Below, piece after piece: positions 49,696 through 57,802 of a stretch of DNA of 64,000 nt. Under the pieces are notes generated by a model. That model was given only the letters and a program-made list of their open reading frames with translations. It was not told the origin of the DNA and made no database searches. A program made the position numbers and the translations under genes. Numbering within the stretch: the first letter of the stretch is position 1; every line of letters begins with the position of its first letter. Source of the DNA: a bacterium 1XD21-13 (GTDB lineage Bacteria > Bacillota > Clostridia > Lachnospirales > Lachnospiraceae); the NCBI GenBank assembly GCA_009917555.1, contig QZDX01000003.1:1-64000 (forward strand), read 5' to 3'.

Positions 49696-52287
49696 GTGGA
49701 GGATATGCTGAGAGTTTTGACACGGCGAAGCTTTCGGGCCGGTAAGGCCCGGAACTTGATGGCGGTTTTGGCGATTGCTTTGACGGCGGTGCTGTTTACT
49801 GCGATCACGGCGATTGTGATGGGAGCCTTGGAATCCTTTACCTTGACCATGCAGATGCAGAAAATGAGCCGTTCGGATGGGGAAATCCGCTATATGACAA
49901 GGGAGCAGTTCGAGGAACTGAGACAGTCGGATTTTGCGAAAGAGGTGGGGCTGCGGATTCCGGTGGGATTTCTTACCAATGGGAGACGGCATAATGTGGA
50001 GTTTGATGTGGAGGATGAGATTCAGGCGAAGCTGACTTTTTGCATGCCTGTCTACGGCAGTGTTCCCTTAAGGGCCAATGAGGTGGTTGCATCGGATCTT
50101 GCACTGCGTGATCTGGGAGTGGAGCCAAAAGTGGGGGCGGAGGTTACGGTCGCCTTTACGGCTCATGGGAGGGAGTACGTGCTTCCCATGGTGGTTTCCG
50201 GCTGGTATGAAGCACTGAATGGTCAGATGAGTGTGATGTGGGCCGGAACTGCCTTTCGTGATGCTTATCCGGAGATTTTCTGTTATACCTTTCCGGAGGA
50301 TCACGATATGACCGGAACGTATTTTTCTGATTTTACGGTTGGCAGCAAAGGGCACCTGGAGGAAAGGCTCCGGGAATTGGTGTTTGATCTGGGCGGGGAT
50401 CCGGATGATGCAAATGCACCTGATTACATGCAGGCCGTGGTAAATACGGCCACCAATGTACGGCCAAGCCCTTTTCAGGCCGGGGCCGTGGTGTTTTTTG
50501 GCCTGCTGTTTATGGCGTGTGGGTATCTCCTGATTTTTAATGTGTTTGATATTGCGGTTATGAGGGAAATTCGTCGTTTTGGGCTGTACCGGACCATTGG
50601 CATGAGCAGGAGACAGGTGAGGGGATTGATGAACCGGCAGGCTCTCTGGCTTAGCCTTTTGGGAATCCCCATGGGTCTTGTGATCGGCTTTTTTGCGGGG
50701 AGGGCGGCTCTGCCTTTGATGATGAGCATGGTGGCTACGGAGTATCAGAACATTGCTGCGGATGTTTCGCCGTCGCCCCTGCTGTTTTTGATTGCGGGGA
50801 CCTTGACGGGAATGACAGTATTCGCCAGTACCCGCAGGCCGGTCCGCATTGCGGCCAATATACCGCCTATGGAGGCGTTCTGCTACGTGGAGAGGGGAGG
50901 TGGACGGCGTGCTACCCGAAAAAGTGCCCTGGGTGCGGATATTCGGCGGCTGGCCTGGTCAAACCTGGGACGGAACCGGCGGCGGACGGCATTTATTATG
51001 CTTTCTCTCATGCTCTGCGTGGTGCTCCTTAACTGTGCGGGCACGGCGTCGGACAGCCTGGATGTGGAGAAAGAAACGGCTTTTATGATCCGAACGGATT
51101 TTGCTGTGGTCAATGTGGTCAGTACCAGCAATACAAAGGGGTTTTTCCGGCACACGGATGCACTGCGGCCGGAGACGATTGAGGAGATTGCCGCCCGGCC
51201 CGGTGTTACCGGCGGCTCAGGAATTTACAAGAATACGGCTGAGGATGCCGATGTTACTTATGATTTTGGCCATTCTCTCACAGGGGAAACCTTTGTGAAT
51301 GACGACAGCGGACTCACCTTTGGCTTTGATGAGATCTACAACAGCTATGGTCTTGGAAATGACGGGCGGTTTATTTGCAATGTCTATGGGATGGAGGAGG
51401 TGGCCCTTGCCCGGATGGACCTGCGTGAGGGGGAGAGGGATGCTCACGCCCTTTATGAGAAGATGTCCAAGGGAGAGGGCGTTCTGGTTGGCGTGCCTGT
51501 GGATCGGAGAGATATGTCCCTGAATCCGATTATGGATCTGGTGGAGGTGGGAGAGAGGATTCAGGTCTATAAGGACGGCGTACCGGTGCTGGATCTTCCG
51601 GTACTGGCCAAGGCGGCTCTTTCCAGTGACGATGAGGAGATTGGCTATACGGCAAATGGAGTTAATGAGGTAGGGGGAGACGGCCTGTTTTTATATTTTC
51701 CCTCCCGTGTATTTGAGGAATTGTATGATGATCCGGCAGTCTATAAATATTCCTTTGACGTGGAGGAGGGATATGAGGAGGAGATGACAGAATTTTTGGA
51801 GGATTATATGGAGGAGACGGACCCGGATATCAATTATCTTTCTGCCAGGGCTGCCCGTGAAAGTTCCGAGGGGACCCAGAAGATGATTCGGTTTGTGGGC
51901 GGATTTGTAGGGTTGATCTTTGGCCTGGCTGGGGTGCTGAACCTGATCAATACGATTGTTACGTCCATTTTGACACGCCGTCATGAGTTTGCGACGATGG
52001 AGAGCGTAGGAATGACCAGGGGGCAGTTAACGAAAATGATAGTGTACGAGGGCGTTTTTTATGCAGCAGGGGCCTGCCTTTTGGGTCTGATTCTGGCGGC
52101 GGTGCTGAATCTGACACTGGTGAAGCGGATGGTGGATTCTATGTGGCAGTTTACATTTCGCTTTACACTTACGCCTGCTCTTGGTGCCTGTGGGGTTTTG
52201 CTTCTTGTGGCGGCAGTTGTTCCGGCTGCGGCCCTGGGCTGTTTTCACAAAGGCAGTATTGTGGAGCAGCTTCGCATGGCGGAGTGA
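49696..52287 (+). CDS. FtsX-family ABC permease
   Basis: This 863-residue membrane protein has an N-terminal helix (about 20-45), a large extracytoplasmic domain, a group of three helices around 270-405, and a second half that repeats the plan (one helix near 435-455, a large domain, and three C-terminal helices from about 735 to 850). This is the eight-helix FtsX/DUF214 arrangement. GTG 49696 lies 8 bases after GGAGG; TTG 49681 and ATG 49690 are alternatives. Members export peptides or lipoproteins, or resist antimicrobial peptides. It lies between two ATPase genes in one operon. Confidence 0.88.
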   Translation: MEDMLRVLTRRSFRAGKARNLMAVLAIALTAVLFTAITAIVMGALESFTLTMQMQKMSRSDGEIRYMTREQFEELRQSDFAKEVGLRIPVGFLTNGRRHNVEFDVEDEIQAKLTFCMPVYGSVPLRANEVVASDLALRDLGVEPKVGAEVTVAFTAHGREYVLPMVVSGWYEALNGQMSVMWAGTAFRDAYPEIFCYTFPEDHDMTGTYFSDFTVGSKGHLEERLRELVFDLGGDPDDANAPDYMQAVVNTATNVRPSPFQAGAVVFFGLLFMACGYLLIFNVFDIAVMREIRRFGLYRTIGMSRRQVRGLMNRQALWLSLLGIPMGLVIGFFAGRAALPLMMSMVATEYQNIAADVSPSPLLFLIAGTLTGMTVFASTRRPVRIAANIPPMEAFCYVERGGGRRATRKSALGADIRRLAWSNLGRNRRRTAFIMLSLMLCVVLLNCAGTASDSLDVEKETAFMIRTDFAVVNVVSTSNTKGFFRHTDALRPETIEEIAARPGVTGGSGIYKNTAEDADVTYDFGHSLTGETFVNDDSGLTFGFDEIYNSYGLGNDGRFICNVYGMEEVALARMDLREGERDAHALYEKMSKGEGVLVGVPVDRRDMSLNPIMDLVEVGERIQVYKDGVPVLDLPVLAKAALSSDDEEIGYTANGVNEVGGDGLFLYFPSRVFEELYDDPAVYKYSFDVEEGYEEEMTEFLEDYMEETDPDINYLSARAARESSEGTQKMIRFVGGFVGLIFGLAGVLNLINTIVTSILTRRHEFATMESVGMTRGQLTKMIVYEGVFYAAGACLLGLILAAVLNLTLVKRMVDSMWQFTFRFTLTPALGACGVLLLVAAVVPAAALGCFHKGSIVEQLRMAE

Positions 52288-52307
52288 TGAGAGAAAGGAG
52301 AGAGGTC

Positions 52308-53003
52308 ATGGAGAGCATTTTAAAGGCTGTGGGTCTTAAGAAATATTATGGAAGTGGCGAGACCAGGGTTCGTGCACTGGACGGCGTGGATCTGGAAATT
52401 GAACAGGGAACATTTACGGCTGTTATCGGTACTTCGGGAAGCGGGAAGTCTACCTTGTTGAATATGCTGGGGGGACTGGATGTTCCTACGGAGGGGAGTG
52501 TTCAGATCGCCGGTACAAAGCTTGGGAATCTGAGCAGGGAACAGGCCACTGTTTTTCGGCGGAAGCAGATCGGCTTTGTCTTTCAGAATTACAATCTGAT
52601 TCCGGTATTGACGGTATGGGAGAATATTGTGTTTCCACTTTCTCTGGACAGGCAGAAGCCGGATCGGGAGTTTGTGGAAAATGTGGTGAAGCTGTTGGGG
52701 CTTAAGGATAAGCTGGACAGCCTGCCGGGGCAGCTTTCCGGCGGACAGCAGCAGCGGGCGGCCATTGCCAGGGCACTGGCTTCAAAACCGGCAATCGTGC
52801 TTGCGGATGAGCCGACGGGGAATCTGGACTCTAAGACGAGCGACGACGTGGTCGGGCTGTTGAAGAGGACAAGCAGAGAATTTCATCAGACGATTGTGAT
52901 GATTACCCACAATCCGGAGATTGCACAGATGGCGGATCGCATTGTGCGGATTGAGGATGGGAGGATTGTTGACAATTGTGTTTCTTACAAAAGCAGATTA
53001 TAA
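52308..53003 (+). CDS. ABC transporter ATP-binding protein (MacB/BceA type), second of two
   Basis: This 231-residue ATPase has canonical motifs: Walker A GTSGSGKST, Q-loop FVFQNYNL, signature LSGGQQQRAAIARAL and Walker [12 protein letters not shown]. It is a paralogue of the ATPase at 48925..49620, sharing KKYYGSGE(T)R-type starts and the FHQT(I/L) switch segment. ATG 52308 is preceded by GGAGAGAGG; the frame is open upstream within the permease gene but that part has no start site. It starts 20 bases after the permease stop. Confidence 0.93.
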   Translation: MESILKAVGLKKYYGSGETRVRALDGVDLEIEQGTFTAVIGTSGSGKSTLLNMLGGLDVPTEGSVQIAGTKLGNLSREQATVFRRKQIGFVFQNYNLIPVLTVWENIVFPLSLDRQKPDREFVENVVKLLGLKDKLDSLPGQLSGGQQQRAAIARALASKPAIVLADEPTGNLDSKTSDDVVGLLKRTSREFHQTIVMITHNPEIAQMADRIVRIEDGRIVDNCVSYKSRL

Positions 53004-53043
53004 TGGGAGGGAGTAATCCGAAAATGAAAGGAGCTTTCATCTC

Positions 53044-54327
53044 ATGGGATACAACGACACCGCATGGCAGGCCCTCTTTGACAAGTACCACATTTTGGAT
53101 GTCATTGCCGCTGAGGGGCGTTTTACCATCTCTGCGGCCCAGATAAAGGAATTTCGGGAACCCAGACTGATGACGAAATTTGATCACAAAATCAATCTTC
53201 CGAAGATATTTGCGGAAAATCACCTGGCGATCCTCCCGATTACCAGAGGGGACTATGTGATCTCTTCTTTTCATGCATACAAGGAGTTTCCGCTTCCCGA
53301 TAAAGAGCCGGAGAGAATCACCATTCCTGCCCACATGCAGACGCTTAGACCTAAGTTCCTGGTAAGTGAAGCGATTGCCCTCAACTGTGCCAATGCCTGC
53401 GGAATCCTCAAGGATTTTTTGGGGGAGGATATGCTGATACCTACGGTCAGCGGCCGCATGAGTTCCGGCTCCTTTAATTTTTCCATTGACACGGAGGATG
53501 GGCGGCAGGATCTTGCGGTCAGCAATTCGCAGATTGAGATTGATGCGGCCTACGAGGGTGCCGGCAGTCTTTCCCTGTTTGAAGCTAAGAGGGATTTGGC
53601 GGAGGACTTTCTGGTGCGTCAGATCTATTATCCTCTAAGAGCCTGGAGCAGCCGCATTACAAAGCCGGTGAAGCCAGTATTTCTGGTTTTTTCCAATGGT
53701 GTATTTCATCTGTACCAATATCATTTTGAAGACCTTATACATTATAATTCTCTGGAGCTGGTGAGACAGAAAAGCTATGTGATTGCGTCGGAAATCACTT
53801 TGGAGGATATTGAAAATCTGTTGAGGACCGTACCTTTGGAGCAGGAGCCGTCCATTTCCTTTCCTCAGGCAAACAGCATGTCCCGGATTATTAATCTTAT
53901 TGAGCTTCTTCATGAAAAGCCTATGACCAAGCAGGACATTACAACGGAATATGCTTTTGATGAACGGCAGACCAATTATTATACGGATGCGGGGCGGTAT
54001 CTGGGATTTGTTGAAAAGGCGGGTGCTCACAGGAATGGTGGGATTACCTTTCGGCTTTCGAGCTTGGGGCATTATATGATGGAACTGGGGTATCGGGAAC
54101 GGCAGCTTGCGATTGTCACGCAGATTCTCAAGCACAGGGCTTTTCGTGAGACGCTGAAAGTCTGCCTGCGGTGCGGCGAGATGCCGGACACGGGGACAGT
54201 GGTGGATATTATGAAGCGGTCGCAGCTTTTTCAGGTGAAATCTGAGAGTACGTTTGTCAGGAGATCTTCGACGATTGTGGGGTGGATACGGTGGGTCTTG
54301 AGTGTTGTGGAGATGGGGAGGAAATAA
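53044..54327 (+). CDS. PD-(D/E)XK nuclease-like protein, possible orphan type II restriction enzyme
   Basis: In this 427-residue cytoplasmic protein, residues 175-200 read QIEIDAAYEGAGSLSLFEAK, followed by RDLAEDFLVRQIYYPLR. The D-(n)-E-x-K spacing and the following helix look like the nuclease core of several type II restriction enzymes that use an EIDxxFE...EAK core. C-terminal residues 280-350 resemble a winged helix (PMTKQDITTEYAFDERQTNY). The start lies behind GAAAGGAG. No DNA methyltransferase gene is adjacent, so it may be solitary, may have another role, or may depend on a distant methylase. The assignment rests on my pattern reading only. Confidence 0.55.
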   Translation: MGYNDTAWQALFDKYHILDVIAAEGRFTISAAQIKEFREPRLMTKFDHKINLPKIFAENHLAILPITRGDYVISSFHAYKEFPLPDKEPERITIPAHMQTLRPKFLVSEAIALNCANACGILKDFLGEDMLIPTVSGRMSSGSFNFSIDTEDGRQDLAVSNSQIEIDAAYEGAGSLSLFEAKRDLAEDFLVRQIYYPLRAWSSRITKPVKPVFLVFSNGVFHLYQYHFEDLIHYNSLELVRQKSYVIASEITLEDIENLLRTVPLEQEPSISFPQANSMSRIINLIELLHEKPMTKQDITTEYAFDERQTNYYTDAGRYLGFVEKAGAHRNGGITFRLSSLGHYMMELGYRERQLAIVTQILKHRAFRETLKVCLRCGEMPDTGTVVDIMKRSQLFQVKSESTFVRRSSTIVGWIRWVLSVVEMGRK

Positions 54328-54336
54328 CTGGGGGAA

Positions 54337-54412
54337 AGGTCATCCTCGCAAGAGACCGGGATATTTAAGCATTCATTGTAACTACTACGAGGGTGACAGT
54401 TCCATCCGTGTC
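54337..54412 (+). pseudogene. Second relic of the N-acetylmuramoyl-L-alanine amidase gene
   Basis: GGTCATCCTCGCAAGAGAC matches GGTCATCCTTACAAGAGAC of the intact amidase gene (from about 46177). After an internal deletion of about 75 bases, another stretch encodes LSIHCNYYEGDSSIR in a different frame, against LSIHCNYYEDDSSIR. No start codon or catalytic Glu is left. It follows the PD-(D/E)XK gene by 9 bases. Confidence 0.8.
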
Positions 54413-54431
54413 CCTCCATACTCATATGGTG

Positions 54432-54848
54432 TTAAAGATTATATTTTTCTAAGAAATCCGCTGGTGTAATAGCAGGGATATTTGAGTTTGAAAAGTCGTC
54501 AATGTTTCGAGTAATGATATAGTCCGCAAGATTTTGGGCAGCACATTCATCTTGTAGGCAGTCCTCAAAATCGGGGAAATCATTTCTCTCTAGAGCATGT
54601 TGCACATTTTTGTGATTGACATTTGCTACTTGGAGAAATTTCAAGATTCCTAGAATTAAACGTCTGCGGTTTTCAGCGGAGTAATTTTTCCGGAGGATAT
54701 AAAATATATTTGAAATGGAGTGCAATGCAATACATCCTTTTATCTTTTTGGATGCACAGAGAGATAACACATTATTGGATGATTCATAAAATGGTTCACG
54801 TTTTTCAAGCATATCTAAAATGATGTTTGTATCAATTAAAACGAGCAT
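54432..54848 (-). CDS. PIN-domain toxin (VapC-like ribonuclease)
   Basis: This 138-residue protein starts MLVLIDTNIILDMLEKREPF, the standard PIN opening with the first metal-binding Asp at residue 6. Later acidic residues (DFPDFEDCLQDECAAQN about 92-108; NIDDF about 115-119) complete the Mg site. VapC toxins cut tRNA or rRNA. Its start overlaps the end of the small gene before it by 17 bases, the usual order of antitoxin then toxin. AGGAGG-like sequence lies upstream within that gene (GAGGGAGGAAAAA). Confidence 0.88.
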   Translation of the reverse strand: MLVLIDTNIILDMLEKREPFYESSNNVLSLCASKKIKGCIALHSISNIFYILRKNYSAENRRRLILGILKFLQVANVNHKNVQHALERNDFPDFEDCLQDECAAQNLADYIITRNIDDFSNSNIPAITPADFLEKYNL

Positions 54849-55089
54849 ATTTTTCCTCCCTCATCTCATCCAATTCTTTTTTATAGTCAAAATCAGCAGG
54901 CAATGTACCTGCAAAAGATTGTAATACACGGAATCCCTCCATACTTTCAGAAATATCAACAGAATTTTCCGAATGTTTTGTTTTGCTATCTGGATGAAGC
55001 CATATTGAACGAATGAAATCATATAAGGATTCGAGGGATTGTTCCGGCATTTCTTGTAGTAAAACAATAGTTTTTTCTAAAGTTGACAT
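54832..55089 (-). CDS. Antitoxin of the PIN toxin (DUF2281-like)
   Basis: This 85-residue acidic protein has an N-terminal helical part (STLEKTIVLLQEMPEQSLES, then LYDFIRSIW) typical of short antitoxins, and a C-terminal tail (ADFDYKKELDEMREEKYARF) that would wrap the toxin. ATG 55089 has AGGAGG seven bases upstream; ATG 55095 is too close to that site. It overlaps the toxin gene. No operator is evident in the AT-rich gap 55096-55342. Confidence 0.78.
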   Translation of the reverse strand: MSTLEKTIVLLQEMPEQSLESLYDFIRSIWLHPDSKTKHSENSVDISESMEGFRVLQSFAGTLPADFDYKKELDEMREEKYARFN

Positions 55090-55342
55090 AGGCATTCCTC
55101 CTTGCTTTTCATTTTTATTATACGGAATCTTAATAATTTATCATTTTCGTCTGCATAATACGATCAATTTTTGTGCCAAGTATATCACTTTTTTGTTAAT
55201 GACAATATAGCACGGAACAAAAAAGGAATCAATAAGAAATGATTATTTTGAATTTACTTAGGGTCATTGAATAGGATGCTCAAAATTGTTATACTGAAAT
55301 GGTAAGAGCAAAAGGCCTTTGTCAGGAAAGGAGGGCTCCATC

Positions 55343-55898
55343 GTGCAGACAGTGGGAATCGGACATCAGAATTTTGAACAGGTGATTACAAAAGATATTT
55401 TCTATATAGATAAGACTCGTTTTATCAAGGATTGGTGGGAGTCAGAGGATCAGGTAACGCTTATTACCCGCCCCAGGCGTTTTGGAAAGACTCTGAATAT
55501 GAGTATGACAGAGCAGTTTTTTTCTGTAAAGTATGAGAACCGGGGTGATTTGTTTGAGGGGCTGTCTATCTGGGAGGAGGAAAAATATCGAAAGCTTCAG
55601 GGGACTTCTGGTGGAGCTTCAGGGGCGTTATTCCCTCACTTCAAACAGGGAATCCGGTTTTGGAAGATATGACATTCTGTTGGAGCCAAAGCGGGCGGAG
55701 GATGACGCTATTATTATTGAGTTTAAGGTTTTCCGACCGGCAAAAGAGCAGAATCTGGAGGATACAGTGCGGGATGCATTGGATCAGATTCGGGATAGGA
55801 GGTATGGGGCGTTGCTGGAGGAGAAAGGGGTTGCGAGTCAGCGGATTCGGGCTTATGGGTTTGCTTTTTCGGGGAAGAATGTGCTGATTGGGGCTTGA
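55343..55898 (+). pseudogene. Broken AAA-ATPase/PD-(D/E)XK nuclease gene (DUF1703-type), internally deleted
   Basis: GTG 55343 follows AAAGGAGGG and opens a frame with VGIGHQNFEQVITKDIFYID, then KTRFIKDWWESEDQVTLITR and PRRFGKTLNMSM. This is the AAA_ATPase_like N-terminus with its degenerate Walker A. It runs to about residue 87 (EEEKYRKLQGT). The C-terminal nuclease part continues in another frame: RYSLTSNRESGFGRYDILLE, then IIIEFKVFRP, ending at 55898. Intact relatives have roughly 500-580 residues, so several hundred codons are missing at a junction near 55600. These genes are often present in many copies in gut Clostridia and Bacteroidetes. Confidence 0.85.
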
Positions 55899-55967
55899 TA
55901 GAAAATGTAGGCTGTGAGGGTCTGTGGAAATTTTTTGACGGAAGCTTGTAACGAAAGGTCTTTTTTC

Positions 55968-56014
55968 AACACCTACTAATGAACATGCAAAGAGAGCATG
56001 TGCAGGAAAGGAGG
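55968..56014 (+). repeat. 47-bp repeat, copy 2, forming the leader and ribosome site of an ECF sigma gene
   Basis: Identical in length to 43119-43165 and 40 of 47 bases the same; the first 16 and last 11 bases are perfect. CATGC/GCATG forms a hairpin just before AGGAAAGGAGG, the ribosome site of the sigma gene at 56022. Confidence 0.7.
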
Positions 56015-56021
56015 ATACGAA

Positions 56022-56510
56022 ATGGAGTCTCTTGAGGAAATCTATCAGAAGCACGCCCAGACCGTGTATGCATTTTTGCTTAGCAGGACCCGAAACAGGG
56101 ATCTGGCGGAGGAGCTGACCCAGGAGACCTTTTTCCAGGCTGTCAGGAGCATTGATTCCTTTCGGGGTGACGGCAAGCTTACTACCTGGCTGTGCGGAAT
56201 TGCCCGGAACCTTTGGCTGGCCCACATGAGAGAAAGCCGTAAGGTGCAGCCTTTGGAGGAAATGGAGGATTTGGCAGGGCCTTGCTCGCCGGAGGAGGAG
56301 CTGTGTCTTCAGTGGGACAATCTGGAGATCTTAAAGCTGCTTCATGGCTTAAAGGAGCCCATGCGTGAGGTCATGTATCTGCGGCTCATTGGGAATCTTA
56401 CCTTTGGGCAGATTGGAGAAATCATGGGTCAGAGTGAAAATTGGGCCAGGGTGAATTTTTATCGGGGAAAAGAGATCGTTAGAAAGGAGGCGGATAAGCA
56501 TGAAAGATAA
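56022..56510 (+). CDS. ECF RNA polymerase sigma factor
   Basis: This 162-residue sigma-70 family protein has region 2 (YQKHAQTVYAFLLSRTRNRD, then LAEELTQETFFQAVRSID) and region 4 (PMREVMYLRLIGNLTFGQIG, then MGQSENWARVNFYRGKE). ATG 56022 follows AGGAAAGGAGG; the in-frame ATG at 55998 lies within the repeat. Its 3' end overlaps the anti-sigma gene by 11 bases. It differs clearly from the sigma factors at 29248 and 18269/23185. Confidence 0.93.
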   Translation: MESLEEIYQKHAQTVYAFLLSRTRNRDLAEELTQETFFQAVRSIDSFRGDGKLTTWLCGIARNLWLAHMRESRKVQPLEEMEDLAGPCSPEEELCLQWDNLEILKLLHGLKEPMREVMYLRLIGNLTFGQIGEIMGQSENWARVNFYRGKEIVRKEADKHER

Positions 56511-56964
56511 TATTTCCTGTGCATTGATAAGAGATCTGGCACCGCTGTATGCGGAGAATCTGGTATCAGAGGAGAGCAGGGAGGAGATTAAGGGGCATCT
56601 GGAATCGTGCGAATCGTGCAGAGACTATTATTACAGGCTTACGGAAAAAATGGAGGGGGATCAGATGGAGTGTTCCAAGCAGGAAACAAAGGAGATTGAT
56701 TATATGAAACGAATTCACGCCTATCAGAAGACGAATGCAATTCTGGGTGGAATTGTGAGCTTCTTATTTGGGGCGTTTCTGCCGGTAGGTTTGTTGGGAT
56801 TGTCCGTGTTTGTGATGCAGGGCGGATTCAACGAGTACCACTTTGCAAGACTGCAGCTGATGTGGCCTTTGGTGCTTGTGCGGATGCTGGTGTCGGGGAT
56901 TGTGGTGTGCCTGATTTACTGCGGTGTTAATTGGAGGATGCGGAAGAAGTGGAGGGGGAAATAA
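56500..56964 (+). CDS. Zinc-finger anti-sigma factor
   Basis: This 154-residue protein has an N-terminal zf-HC2 motif (CALIRDLAPLYAENLVSEES; HLESCESCRDYY, giving the His-x3-Cys-x2-Cys site), then two membrane helices at about residues 80-102 and 120-142. It would hold the sigma factor encoded just before it and release it on an envelope signal. Translation is coupled through the 11-base overlap, and GAAAGGAGG lies inside the sigma gene. A terminator follows. Confidence 0.9.
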   Translation: MKDNISCALIRDLAPLYAENLVSEESREEIKGHLESCESCRDYYYRLTEKMEGDQMECSKQETKEIDYMKRIHAYQKTNAILGGIVSFLFGAFLPVGLLGLSVFVMQGGFNEYHFARLQLMWPLVLVRMLVSGIVVCLIYCGVNWRMRKKWRGK

Positions 56965-56968
56965 TTAT

Positions 56969-57008
56969 AAAAAATGGGTCTGCCTGATTTCCCGACAGAT
57001 CCATTTTT
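56969..57008 (+). terminator. Rho-independent terminator of the sigma/anti-sigma operon
   Basis: AAAAATGG-GTCTG pairs with CAGAT-CCATTTTT around a 13-base loop with a T run. Confidence 0.75.
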
Positions 57009-57043
57009 ATATCAGAGTCTTAACCGGACCGGAATCCTTTGGC

Positions 57044-57071
57044 TTGCACAGCCTGGGGAACATGCTATACT
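57044..57071 (+). promoter_or_regulatory. Promoter of the BceRS-like genes
   Basis: TTGCAC and TATACT are 16 bases apart, with TG one base before the -10 (extended -10). Confidence 0.6.
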
Positions 57072-57112
57072 AAAAAAGCAGCTTGTTATTCGACACTGAA
57101 AGGAAAACTATA

Positions 57113-57802
57113 ATGAGGAAAATATTAATCGTAGAGGATGATGAAAAACTCTGTAGGGAGCTTCAGACTTTTCTTAACAATAACGGCTACCAGGCAGAGA
57201 GCTTGCCGGAGGGGGAGTACACGGTGCCTGCCATCCGAAAGGCTCAGCCGGATTTGGTTCTTCTGGACCTGGGCCTGCCGGGGACAGACGGCTTGTACCT
57301 GTGCCGGGAGCTTCGCAAGGCAACGGAGCTTCCGGTGATTGTGATTACCAGCCAGGATACCCAGATGGCAGAGCTAATGAGCATGAGCCAGGGAGCGGAT
57401 GATTTTGTGACAAAGCCCTTTCACCTCCAGATTTTGTTGGCCCGGATGGAGGCCATTCTGAAACGGGTCTACCGGGAGCCGGTGGTTCAGGAGAAGCAAA
57501 GGCTTGGGGCATTTACCCTGGATGTGGCCAAGGCGGTGATTGCCTCGAAGACGGGAAGCGCAGAGCTCACCAAAAATGAGCTGCGGATTCTGGATTGCCT
57601 TGCCCGCCATCCCGGTGAGATTGTGTCCAGGGATGATCTCATTTCCCATCTCTGGGACAGTGAACTCTTTGTGGACGACAATACTCTGACGGTGAATATG
57701 ACCCGTCTTCGTGGAAAGCTTGCACAAATCGGCGTGCAGGATGTGATTCAGACAAAGAGAGGAATGGGGTACGTGCTGTTATGCGATACGGAGTCTATGT
57801 AA
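57113..57802 (+). CDS. BceR-like OmpR-family response regulator
   Basis: In this 229-residue regulator the receiver domain has VEDDEKL at the N-terminus, Asp near 51 in LVLLDLGLPGTDG and Lys in DFVTKPFH. A winged-helix domain follows from about 125 (LTKNELRILDCLARHPGEIV). ATG 57113 is the start of MRKILIVEDD; GAAAGGA is upstream, and the in-frame start at 57083 has no site. It overlaps the kinase gene by 22 bases. The order regulator, kinase, ATPase, permease is that of bacitracin/antimicrobial-peptide detoxification modules. Confidence 0.94.
   Translation: MRKILIVEDDEKLCRELQTFLNNNGYQAESLPEGEYTVPAIRKAQPDLVLLDLGLPGTDGLYLCRELRKATELPVIVITSQDTQMAELMSMSQGADDFVTKPFHLQILLARMEAILKRVYREPVVQEKQRLGAFTLDVAKAVIASKTGSAELTKNELRILDCLARHPGEIVSRDDLISHLWDSELFVDDNTLTVNMTRLRGKLAQIGVQDVIQTKRGMGYVLLCDTESM

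Noticed and set aside
48904-49992. 362-codon minus-strand frame opposite the ABC genes
   Set aside because: It is antisense to the first ATPase and the permease start, with many Gln, His, Lys and Pro residues and no domain pattern.
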